27,885 nt of DNA from the NCBI GenBank assembly GCA_027579435.1, contig JANBPK010001313.1, positions 1 through 27,885 of the forward strand. Reading direction: 5' to 3'. A program made the position numbers and the translations under genes. Each line of letters starts with the position of its first letter. Positions within the stretch are counted from its first letter, which is position 1. The notes below the pieces were generated by a model. It searched no databases. It worked only from the letters and a program-made list of their open reading frames with translations, and was not told the DNA's origin. This document shows positions 11,491 through 20,334 of this stretch, piece after piece. This stretch comes from Candolleomyces eurysporus. Taxonomy: Eukaryota > Basidiomycota > Agaricomycetes > Agaricales > Psathyrellaceae.

Positions 11491-11818
11491 AGATTGTGTA
11501 AAATAAATTAAACAAGGCTTGTGAACAGCGTCTGGTACATATTCACTGTTACATGGAAGCCCAATTAATCTTCACTCCACCCTCCAATGTGCGACGGCTA
11601 CTCCCATGCTTGGCCCAACAATTTGTACCCAACCAACTGAAAACCTTCTACACAAATCCGGAAGTTGAAAAACTCTGGGATTGTGCGATCACTTGGAAAC
11701 TTACACACACACTGGTAGTACACCTTTCGGAGACACAAAAAAATTTAAGATTTTAGATGAGTCAAGTTGGATCCGCTCGTCACCTGTGTGTCGCTCCTGC
11801 TTGGGCTTACACAGAACG
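11491..11818. other. Copy of the F-box/lectin intergenic spacer, without an F-box gene
   Basis: This segment matches the tail-to-tail spacers at 4380-4712 and 9060-9411 (shared GAT[CT]GTG start near 11491, then blocks such as GGAAGCCCAAT). In those two places the F-box gene precedes it. Here similarity ends close to where the F-box stop codon would be, so lectin 3 appears to come from a full unit whose F-box half was lost or not copied. Confidence 0.6.
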
Positions 11819-12725
11819 TTAAGCAACGTCGATAAAAGTTAGGCCGTAAAGTCCACCGTTTTCGCCTGCCGCTTTCAACTGGCCAACTAAAACAATTGGT
11901 TACTATCAAGGGTGTCAACAGAGTTATCACAGCTGAAGATACTAACGGCCTAAGTCAGTGTTGATGGCGAAGCCCCCCAGTGCAACGAAAGCACCGTTGG
12001 CAGTGACATGGAATGGGTGACTAGTCAAGTCGGATCGGCCTCTGCCGTATGGCTGCGAAAAAGTGCGACATTGCCGAGCACCCATGCACTCCGAAAGCAA
12101 GAAAAGGGCTCAGGTGATTTTACATACCCCTGCAATTCTCATCCTCCCGGTACGGGTGTCGTAGATGGCGAAGCTGAGCTGAAGAACACGATAACCCCAG
12201 GAAGAGGAACCATGAGATCCAGACACAGCGATAATGTTCTCCTTGTCTGATTATAAGCATGTGAGCGTATCAAGTCGATCGCCGGAGCTTGTCTCAACTT
12301 ACCCCCAAGAGTGATGGTGCTCTTTATCACGTAGGGGTCCGAATTTCTATGAGAGGTGCCGTGGCTGAATTTGGTAGTCTCGGCATCATTCGTGGCGTAC
12401 TCGAGTTCGATACCATCGATCTGTTGGGAGCTCAGAACATCAATGGAGCCTCTTTGGTGATCGAGTGCTTACCACTCCACCGTGCATGATAGTGATATAC
12501 TTGAGGGGCCGGGTCACGTCGATTGCAGGGAACCCGACAACTACGTGTGAAGGAACCATCAGGTCAGCATTTTGGACTACGCACAACTTTTTCGGGTCAC
12601 TCAAACCAACCTCTCTCAATGTCGTTGAACTGCGTGCCAAAATTGCTCCCAAAGAGAGGAGATTGGATGATAGCAATGCTCTGGCTCTGAGCGGGGGCGC
12701 CGGCGTTGCTTGAGATCGAGGTCGT
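11819..12725 (-). pseudogene. Jacalin-like lectin 3, start codon lost
   Basis: Six exons (12611-12725, 12473-12540, 12303-12420, 12128-12246, 11947-12052, 11819-11886) stay in frame with the other lectins (197 codons before the stop). At the start position all paralogues have ATG; here it is ACG (minus strand 12725-12723). No other in-frame ATG occurs in exon 1, and the first downstream Met is in exon 2 inside the domain. Exon 2 has an in-frame 9-bp deletion that shortens the strand after VVGFPA. The last exon ends at a TAA four codons before the stop used by lectins 1, 2 and 4. Domain signatures (IDGIELEYATNDAE, ENIIAVSGSHGSSSWG, FHVTANGAFVALGGF, GLYGLTFIDVA) are kept and splice sites look good. 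Either a young pseudogene or a gene using a near-cognate ACG start. Confidence 0.7.
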
Positions 12726-12815
12726 TTCGAAGTATAAGAGTCGCTGGAAGCTTGAAGGGGGTTCGCAGCACTATGTTCGTTTTTGGGCCGAACTCTTTTA
12801 AAGTAGTGCAGTGGC

Positions 12816-12823
12816 TATTATAG
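12816..12823 (-). promoter_or_regulatory. TATA box of lectin 3
   Basis: TATAATAG on the minus strand, about 91 bp before the former start codon. Upstream, a CCCATTCAGTTCTGAGAA block (near 12879) is shared with the lectin 4 and 5 promoters. Confidence 0.5.
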
Positions 12824-13168
12824 GCTCCTGGCGTGAGTTTGCTTTTCTTGGGGGTACTTCTGAATTTGGAAGCGGAAGCCCATTCAGTTCTGAGAACGGG
12901 AGACGGACAAGTCATCACGCCGGCATGTCTTGTGAAAGGTGAACTTTCACACGACATGTTGAATTTGTATCCAACCAACCGAAAACCTCCTACACGAATT
13001 TGAACGTTGAAAGAACACTGGGATGGAGCGATTGCTAGCAGTACACCTTTTGGAGATACAGAAAATTTTTCTTTCTGGATTTAGGAGTTTAGATGGGCCA
13101 AGTCAAATCGCATTCCTGTCAAGTTCCAGGCGCACAAGTCATTGTCTGTATGTCGCTCCTGCTTGTGC

Positions 13169-14076
13169 TTAGACAGAGGGGTAAGCAATGTCAATGAAAG
13201 TCAGGCCGTAAAGCCCACCGTCCTTGCCCGCCAGGTACAACTGGCCAACTAAAATGATTGGTTACTATCAGCCGTGGCAACAGAGTTATTACAGCTGAAA
13301 ATACTAACGACTTAAGTCAGTGTTAGTGGCGAAGCCTCCCAGTGCAACGAAAGAACCGTTGGCAGTGATATGGAAGGGCTGGGGAGTCGAATCGGAAAGG
13401 CCAAGTCCGAAGGGCTGCAAAAAATGCAACATTGCTGAGCACCCATGCACTCTGAAAGCAAGAAAAGGGGTCAGGTAATATTACATACCCCTGCAACTCT
13501 CATTTTTCCGGTACTGGTGTCGCAGATAGCGAAGCTGAGCTGAAGAACGCGAACACCCCACATAGAGGAACCGTGAAGTCCAGACACAGCGACAATGTTC
13601 TCCTTGTCTGATCAGCATGTGAGCTTATGAAGTCGATCACGACGTCTCAACTTACCCCCAAGAGTGACGGTGCTCCTGTTCAAGAGGTTCGTTCTACTCG
13701 AGGTGCCGTGGCTAAATTTGGTGGTCTCGGCATCATTCTTGGCGTACTCTAGTTCGATACCGTCGATCTATGCCGATGGTGGGCTCTCAGAACATCAATG
13801 GAGACTCTTTGGTGATCGAGAGCTTACCGCTCCACCATGCATGATAGTGATGTACTTGAGGGGTCGGTCAACTTTGATGGTCACACTTGCAGGGAACCCA
13901 ACAACTAAGTGTGAAGGAATCTCGGATCAGCATTTTGTACCTACAACTTGTTTGAGTCACTCGAACCTCTTTCAATGTCGTTGAACTGCGTGCCACAGTT
14001 ACCCCCAAAGAGGGGGGGATTGGATGATGGCAACGCTCTGGCTTTGGGCGGGGGTGTCGTTTGAGCTCGAGATCAT
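13169..14076 (-). pseudogene. Jacalin-like lectin 4, frameshift in exon 1
   Basis: Six exons (13967-14076, 13828-13904, 13656-13767, 13489-13607, 13309-13414, 13169-13248) match the other lectins. The ATG at 14076 is good, but after IIQSP the reading frame is off by one: a C7 run (plus-strand G7 at 14012-14018) is one base longer than needed. As written, translation ends after 26 codons. Dropping one base gives a full protein of about 200 residues with all domain signatures (IDGIELEYAKNDAE, ENIVAVSGLHGSSMWG, FHITANGSFVALGGF, GLYGLTFIDIAYPSV). Exon 3 is 9 bp shorter than in lectins 1, 2 and 5, in frame. Because the break is a homopolymer and this sequence shows other homopolymer faults, it may be a base-calling error and the gene may be intact. 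Confidence 0.65.
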
Positions 14077-14174
14077 TTCAAAGTATGGGAGTACTAGCTG
14101 GACCTGTAGCCTGGAGGGGGTACGGAACTCTATGTTCGCCTTTGAACTGAAGTCTTTTAAAGTATTAGTGTGGC

Positions 14175-14182
14175 TATTATAG
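14175..14182 (-). promoter_or_regulatory. TATA box of lectin 4
   Basis: TATAATAG on the minus strand, about 99 bp before the ATG at 14076; the surrounding sequence is nearly the same as before lectin 3. Confidence 0.55.
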
Positions 14183-14916
14183 ACTGCCATGAGTTTGCTT
14201 GTCTTCAGGGGTACTTCCGAGTCTAGAAGCGGGAGCCCATTCAGTTCTGAGAATGGGAGAAGTCATACGCCGACATAATGCTGACATGTCCTGTGAAAGG
14301 GGTGTGTGGGTCCACGCATCGTGGCTTTAATGCGCGTGCACTTTCCGGTGAAATTTGTGACGCTGGGTGCTCATGACGGCAACTAGCCGTTTCAATCTCC
14401 ACGCCGCTCGGGTACAAGTTTCTCCCTTGTTGGCACAAAAGCCAATGCATAGCAAATAGCAGCGGACGATACACTTCAAAAATTAGAGCCTGCTGGTGAT
14501 CGATGCATGATAGTTTGCAGTTGTCCGCTCCAGACTCCAAGTCGGTGAAATGGGCGCTTAATTTGACGAAACTTTGATCGATGTTATATGATTGCTATCG
14601 TTATCTTGATCAATCATCATCGAGAACAGCGATTGTGGGGAGAGAGGGCCCANGGGCCACGGTGCGGGAAACGTGGGTCGAGAAGAGTCGGCGTAAGAAC
14701 CGGCAGGTAGGTCGCCTGAAATTCAGAGGACTCCCGTCAGGTGTGCTTGAATACTTGAAGTCTTCAAATCCATCTCTACAATTTAGACATTGGTCCTGGA
14801 TTAAGGAAGTAAGAGTGGCCAAGTCAGACCATATTCCTCTTAAGTTCCAAGTGCTCGAACCATTTGGTAGCCTGTTGATGATCTATTGCTCCTGCTACTC
14901 GAGCTTAGACAGAGTG
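14183..14916. other. Spacer between lectins 4 and 5, no gene seen
   Basis: No supported gene. It holds the lectin 4 upstream region and, from about 14800, the conserved lectin 3' flank (compare 13070-13168). An ambiguous base is present at 14653. Confidence 0.5.
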
Positions 14917-15833
14917 TTAAGCAAATTCGAAGAAAGTCAGGCCGTAGAGTCCACCGTTTTCCCCTACCGCCTTCAACTGGCCAACTGAAAAAAGGAAATT
15001 GGTCACCGTCAGTAATAGCGGCGGCAAAGTTACCAGCGTTGAAAAAAACCAACCGCTATAGTGGGAGTCAATGGCGTAGCCTCCCAATACAAAGAAACTA
15101 CCATTGGCACTGACACGGAAAGGCTGAGGAGTCGCAGTCGAAACGGATTCGCCACCACCAAAGGGCTGCGAAACGCACATCGCTGAGCACCCATGCACTC
15201 TGAAAGCAAGAAACGGGGCCAGACAAAATTACGTACCCCTACAACTCTCATTTGCCCGGTACGGCTGTCGCAGATAGCGAAACTGAGTTGAAGAACGCGA
15301 ACACCCCATCGAGAGGAACCGTGAAGTCCAGAAACAGCGATAATGTTTTCATTGTCTGATTATGTTTGAATATTCAATCGGAATTCGGACACTTCTCAAC
15401 TTACCCCCAATAGCGACGGTGCTCGTCTTCAGGTAGAGGTCCGAGAAGTTTCTACTAGAGGTACCGTGGCAGACGCTGGCAGTCTGGCCATCATTCTTGA
15501 CGTACTCTATTTCGATACCGTCGATCTAATGTTGAACGCTGGGAGCTCAGATCATTCGGGGCTCTTTGGTGATCAGTGGGACCTTACCACTCCACCATGG
15601 ATGACTGTGATATACTTGATGGGCTGGTGAACGTTTATTTTCAGGTTTGCTGGAAAGCCGGCAACTGGACGTGAAGGGCACGTTAAATAATTCAAGTCAG
15701 CATCTTGAATTACATACAAGTTCTCGCTCAAACCTGTCTCAGCGTCGTTGAAGTAATCTCCCGTGCTGTCTCCAAAGAGAGCAGATTGGGTGACGGCGAC
15801 CCTCTGTTGGGTTGAAATTTGTATGCCGGGCAT
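14917..15833 (-). CDS. Jacalin-like lectin 5
   Basis: Six exons (15734-15833, 15588-15664, 15405-15525, 15237-15355, 15054-15165, 14917-14984) join in frame to about 198 residues. Landmarks: VAVTQSALFGDSTGDYFND, YITVIHGGV, IDGIEIEYVKNDGQ, ENIIAVSGLHGSSRWGVRV, FRVSANGSFFVLGGYAIDS and GLYGLTFFEFA. The stop is a TAA at the position of the Tyr or His codon found in lectins 1, 2 and 4, so four C-terminal residues are missing, as in lectin 3. The FFD motif near the end has become FFE. The N-terminal sequence is closer to lectin 1 than to 2-4, while intron 4 groups it with 2-4, which suggests exchange between copies. No signal peptide. Probably functional, since the missing tail lies beyond the last strand. 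Confidence 0.72.
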
Positions 15834-15911
15834 TTCAGAGCTCAAACGAGTCTTGGAAAGAGAGGAATCTATATTCGTTCCAACTGAAGGCCTTGTCAAC
15901 ATTTGCGGTGG

Positions 15912-15919
15912 CTTTTATA
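15912..15919 (-). promoter_or_regulatory. TATA box of lectin 5
   Basis: TATAAAAG on the minus strand, about 79 bp before the ATG at 15833. A CCCATTCAATTCTGAGAA block about 60 bp further upstream (15972-15989) is shared with lectins 3 and 4. Confidence 0.6.
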
Positions 15920-16135
15920 GCTGCCACGAAATTGCTTTTCTTTGGGGGCACTTCCGCGTGTGGAAGCGGAAGCCCATTCAATTCTGAGAACAGTGGGAGA
16001 CGGAGCCAGCGTCTCTTGTAAGTGGAACATTCACCTTCAATTCACACGAAATCTGTACATGTGGCCCTGTTATCACCTCAGGTACTAGCTTCTCCCGTTG
16101 ACGCGGCAGTGAACGCTTCAAAGGGATGAATTGAG

Positions 16136-16960
16136 TTTATTGCTGTTTGCAAAAAAGTTGGCCAGGGCCCCGAATTCCCGCGCGCGCGCGATTTTTGAGC
16201 ATTTTGCTGGCCTGCGACTCGTGGCAAGCATATCTCGATACCCAGAGCTCGGAAGGGCGTGATTTTAGAAGCGTTAGAAAGCTGTAAAGTAGACGAAGTG
16301 AATGGTATATAAATTATGCTATTATGACCAGTAGGCCCGGTGCGGCGCATCATTCATTCAGAAAGCAGGTATTTTAGGTAGGTGGTTGAACTGTGGCAGG
16401 CATAGCACGACAGCCCGAACACGTAGCAACACAATTTTAGGCTCGTTGGAAAGCTGCGATCGAGACGGTTTGAACGATATATAAAATATAACCCATTCGG
16501 TGAGGTCGACTTTGCGGGGCACGCACATTGTCGTCAATCAGTGGCATGCACCACGGTTTCCTGCTTGTTTACGTCCGTGCCCCGCAAAGTCGATCTCACC
16601 GAATGGGACATATTTATATATCATTCAAACCGTCTCGATTGCAGCTTTCCAACGAGCCTAAATTGTGTTGCTACGTGTTCGGGCTGTCGTGCTATGCCTG
16701 CCACAGTTCAACCACCTACCTAAAATACCTGCTTTCTGAATGAATGATGCGCCGCACCGGGCCTACTGGTCATGATAGCGTGATTTATATACCATTCACT
16801 TCGTCTACTTTACAGCTTTCAAACGCTTCTAAAATCACGCCCTTCCGAGCTCTGGGTATCGAGATATGCTTGCCACGAGTCGCAGGCCAGCAAAATGCTC
16901 AAAAATCGCGCGCGCGCGGGAATTCGGGCCCTGGCCAACTTTTTTGCAAACAGCAATAAA
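16136..16960. repeat. 825-bp near-perfect palindrome (foldback/MITE-like element)
   Basis: Left arm 16136-16526 and right arm 16573-16960 are inverted copies of each other around a 46-bp unique centre (16527-16572). The outer ends are TTTATTGCTGTTTGC and its complement. Arms differ at scattered sites, several being C/T. No coding potential: the matching open frames on opposite strands simply mirror each other. Near each outer end is a CGCGCGCGCG run. No clear target-site duplication was found next to the ends, so mobility is inferred from structure only. It might be a foldback or MITE-type element. A transcript across it would fold into a ~390-bp hairpin. Confidence 0.85.
16199..16526. repeat. 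Two diverged copies of a ~172-bp module in the left arm
   Basis: Inside the arm, a core CGTT[AG]GAAAGCTG recurs at 16272-16284 and 16444-16456, each about 30 bp before TATATAAA and about 80 bp after TGGCA[AG]GCATA. The right arm carries the two inverted cores at 16642-16654 and 16813-16825. So the palindrome is built of four copies of one module. Confidence 0.65.
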
Positions 16961-17414
16961 GGCGAATCAAAAAAAGTTTAAGATGAGGAAAATGTACTGA
17001 CTCCAATCGAAAAAACAACAACGGCAACTTTAGACGAGCCCCTAATCGTGCACCTCTCCTTAGAGTCGGTCACCTCGTGAATTAAAATGCCATCTCACAA
17101 ACAAGATAAGTTTCACCTACATGATAGGGCTCCAAATAAAAATCACAAGTGTCCAGGTCTGCCCGGATGGGCCATTGTATTAGAAAGTGAGCCGCGTCTC
17201 GCCTGCAATTGCGTTCGCACGATTTGGCATTAGGCGCTCACGACGGTGTTAGTACAGTCTACAAGTCTTAAGCGAATCGAAACACTACGGACTGCGACTA
17301 CAGGCAAGATTTGAGTACATATTCCGCTCCTTCAAAACCACCGGATCGATCCCTACCCGGCCTTATTGACATCCCCACCGTCGTTCTGCTTCTCCTAAGC
17401 GACGTGGATGAAAG
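16961..17414. other. Spacer, partly duplicated 3' flank of the membrane gene
   Basis: No gene seen. From about 17190 onward it matches 20097-20334, the 3' flank of the second membrane gene copy, so this marks the left limit of a direct duplication. Confidence 0.6.
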
Positions 17415-18676
17415 CTATTTGAACATTTGGGTCTGACTAGGCTCACTAATGCTGAAATTCAGTCCTCGTTCGGTATCAACATCACCGTCTCGGCCAAACT
17501 CGCGTTTCAACGTCGATTGGAGGAATGATGATTCGGCAGGTCGGCGGGCAAATTGAATGGGGTTCGTTGGGACACCGTCCTTGGCTGAGGGGAATTTGGT
17601 GAAGGAGCGACCAGTTGTGACGCGGAATATGATCATGTGTGGCGATAGTGCCTGTTCGTAAATTCAACAAAATTGGCATCAATGGGAAGCACTCGAGCAG
17701 TCCAACTCACGCAGAATGATAAGNAAAAGGCCGCTGAACAAAGTACTACAGACTATGATTCCTTCGGAACTGTTGGACAGAGCACCACTCACTCGTCCCA
17801 GTGTAATTGCAGCGACAATGATGCCGAAGATGGCGGGAGGAGCAGCAGACTCAATTAGCATGGCAATCACCCCAGTGTAGACTCCCACATCCGCTGACGG
17901 CAAGACCTTCGCCAGGGTCTGCCGTGCACGAAGAAGGCGGAATATGATCAAAGTTGTAACAATGATGTTGGTTGACACAGTTAGCAGGGTGGAAGCGGCT
18001 GAAGATCTCGTATTGCCTGGACCGCCTGGGATGATCAACATGAAGAAGAGAGCTATGTGTTGTGATTCCAGGCAATTTGATCAGTATAAATTTTACTTTG
18101 AAGCGGACCCAACACATACCTAGACCGGACAGAGACGTCAACATCGGCAGGATTATTACCCACCGGTATTCCACGCAAATTATATAACAGCGATACACCT
18201 GTGGCAAACAATCCGTGAGCTTTGGCAGCGAATGGAAAGAATCACGGTATCACTCTCACCAGCAGTGCGTCCCCAATCATGATAACCAGCCCAATGGCCG
18301 CACTGCTAACGAAATACCCCCAGTTATCGAAATAGAGGTTATTTAGTTCTTGCCAATGATCCGGTGAGGTTGATCTGAACAGTATTTGGAAGTAATACGC
18401 CATGTCAAGCGAGGCGGGGAGGGCGAATAAAGTTGTTATCATGAAACTGGCTGCTATGTATCTCTTTCGGCCTTTCCTAAGAGGCGCTGGCATCTCCAGG
18501 AAAACCGAGAGACCATATAGCGCCATGGACAGATGGATACCTAGAATCGTTGGGAGCATACTGAGCATTGATTTGCGTGATTCACATATATGTAAATTGA
18601 TACCGATCATCACCATGGCCATGCTATAATTTGCATAGATGGCTCGAGCATTTATTGTGAGCAGGTGGTCACTCAT
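17415..18676 (-). CDS. Seven-transmembrane fungal membrane protein, copy A
   Basis: Five exons (18604-18676, 18260-18540, 18120-18198, 17711-18052, 17415-17651). Hydrophobic segments in order: NYSMAMVMIG plus IHLSMALYGLSVFL; SFMITTLFALPASLDMAYYF; FVSSAAIGLVIMIGDALLV; WVIILPMLTSLSGL plus LFFMLI; STLLTVSTNIIVTTLIIF; YTGVIAMLIESAAPPAIFGI; and a last one around GIIVCSTLFSGL. This makes seven helices, followed by a hydrophilic C-terminal tail of about 70 residues. The pattern YRCYIIC...WVIILP, then ...IIFRLLRAR and MLIESAA is typical of an agaricomycete-specific family of orphan multi-pass, receptor-like proteins. Function and ligand are unknown. The N at 17724 in exon 4 is one base too many compared with copy B; without it the exon is 341 nt like copy B and the frame is open. 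The start matches copy B; an in-frame ATG at 18760 lies on the TATA box. Confidence 0.7.
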
Positions 18677-18758
18677 TGCTGCAGCTTCGACCCGAGACGA
18701 GTTAGCGTCACGTAGTGAGAGAAAGAGAGAGCTCTCAAAGGAGAGAATACTGGCTCTC

Positions 18759-18765
18759 ATTTATA
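18759..18765 (-). promoter_or_regulatory. TATA box of membrane gene A
   Basis: TATAAAT on the minus strand, about 83 bp before the start at 18676, in a block (GCAAGGTATAAATGAGAG) shared with copy B at a similar distance. Confidence 0.6.
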
Positions 18766-19288
18766 CCTTGCGAGCACCCGATGGAGGTTTGTAGAGCGCT
18801 CAGGCGACGCCAGGCTACTCATCGGGCAATTCGGGAGTTGGTTGGCAGAACTAAACCATAACAGACTGATAGACGTATGGAAGGGCCATGCCCGCTCTCC
18901 ATCATGATGCATGATGGATAGATGTTATAGCCGAAAGAGGTCTGCCATCACTGACACCAAACTCCAGGCCGACTAGATAGGGAAACCCGGGAAAGACCTA
19001 TCGTTCGTTATCTTAGTAACTATGAAAGGCTGGTCTCAGTTCCCGATGATAAGGTTTCTTGTGCCTGTTTTTAAACTTCACTACTTAGATGTTTCTCAGC
19101 TTGATGGATGCCATGTTAATCGAAATCAAGTGTTGTATTGTCTCAGCGTTGAGTGCTCTCCACCCTGAGGACGGAAGTCGTCAATTCTAGGGTAGGAGCT
19201 CTCAGGGACCTCAGAAGAGCTACACCTGAGCCTCTTGTTACTGAATAGAACTATAACTGTATAGAATACGCTTGTATAGTACTCACAA
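18766..19288. other. Spacer between membrane gene A and dynactin gene
   Basis: No gene seen. A stretch at about 19040-19068 (CCCGATGATAAGGTTTCTTG) matches 21797-21826 upstream of copy B and marks the right end of the duplication. Copy A has about 200 extra bases between this block and the TATA box. Confidence 0.5.
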
Positions 19289-20086
19289 TTATGCTCCTTC
19301 TCCTCTCCTCAGCCTATTAAACTTCGGCAACGTCTCCCTAAGATATTCAGCGTGTTTTCTCCTCAATTCCGCGTCCTGCACCCTCCCTCGCCCACTCAAT
19401 TTCTGCCTTTCAGCTTCAGGGCCGTAGATGACGGTGTAATCATCCAACACTTCGTTTTCGATCGGAACCACGAGACACGCTGCGCCGATGACGCAGTACG
19501 ACGATATTCGGACAGTGTGGTGGATTCTAGATCTTGTGGATATGGTGTCGAAGTTGCCTATACTCGGGCACTCGATGCCTATGAATTGAGAAAAGTAACC
19601 GTGCGTTAGCGTAGGGGTCATGATGTCTACAACGTCGCACTCACGGCAACCAATTTCGAACAAATTGTCGTCTCCTATCCGCATGACCTCTTTCCGCCTG
19701 CGGTTGTAGTAAATCAGCATGATAAGCCCTGAAACAAGGTCAGCGAAAGACGAAGAGGCTCTTCACCTGTTCACGATGATCGTTGCTCCTTCAATCTTCA
19801 ATGACACATCCAGCACCAATGACGATAGGACCTGCGACGGCGAATATCGTAGCCTTCGTATGGACAAGAGTACCTGTAGACAGCGTTGGGTGAGCCTTCT
19901 GGTGCGCTGGACGAATTTCGGATGTAAAGACGCACCTGCACCTATGATAATGTCCCCTTCGGTTCAACATCCTGGCACACAACTGCTTTCGAATGGATCG
20001 TGGATTTGTCATGTCTAAAAGTCCAAAGAAGATCAGGATTCCAGCTCTTTCTTTCAGAGAAGTAAAGTCCGACACATTGGTGGCAT
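19289..20086 (-). pseudogene. DCTN6: Dynactin subunit 6 (p27), disrupted by two apparent frameshifts
   Basis: Hexapeptide-repeat (left-handed beta-helix) subunit of the dynactin pointed-end complex, which helps dynein carry cargo. Exons: 20076-20086 (tentative), 19936-20014, 19767-19873, 19645-19697, 19289-19578. Signatures: IHSKAVVCQDVEPKG, GDIIIGAG, ATIFAVAGPIVIGAG, GATIIVN joining RRKEVMRIGDDNLFEIGC, SIGNFDTI, VRISSYCVIGAACLV, DDYTVIYG and a helical C-terminus. Two breaks are seen. Exon 2 needs one more base near the G4 run at 19953-19956 to pass from QDVEPKG to GDIIIG. Exon 3 has one base too many near 19791-19797, between CVIED and GATIIVN. Read as written, translation stops at a TAG in exon 2. 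The first exon lies within about 10 bp of a duplication boundary (20097), so the native promoter may be missing. Either a pseudogene or sequence errors. Confidence 0.75.
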
Positions 20087-20334
20087 TCCGAGAGGAGTGA
20101 GCCGTGTCTCGGCTGCAATTGCCCTCGCACGATCTGGCATTAGGCGCTCACAACGGTGTCAGTACACAGTCACCAAAGCTTTGATTGGTACAAGCAAATC
20201 GAACTACTACGGACTGCGACTACAGGCAAGATTTTTACATATTCCGCTTCTTCAAGACCACCGGTTCGATCCCTACCCGGCCTCATTGACATCCCCACCG
20301 TCGTTCCGCTTCTCCTAGGCGACGTGGATAATAG

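Larger units (their letters stand above)
17190..19068. repeat. Direct duplication, copy A (membrane gene with flanks)
   Basis: Matches 20097-21826 in the same orientation, including about 225 bp of 3' flank, the whole gene with introns, and the promoter. Introns are as similar as exons, so the duplication is fairly recent. Confidence 0.8.

Noticed and set aside
14581..14988. 135-codon plus-strand frame containing an N
   Set aside because: Its end lies antisense over the last exon of lectin 5, and it has no domain.
16078..16960. Matching open frames on both strands (16078-16353 minus, 16744-16959 plus)
   Set aside because: They are mirror images produced by the palindrome, without domains; not genes.
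20255..20285. tRNA T-arm-like string GGTTCGATCCC
   Set aside because: The flanking bases do not form a 5-bp T-stem, no acceptor or anticodon arm is present, and the equivalent copy at 17341 has lost the motif.
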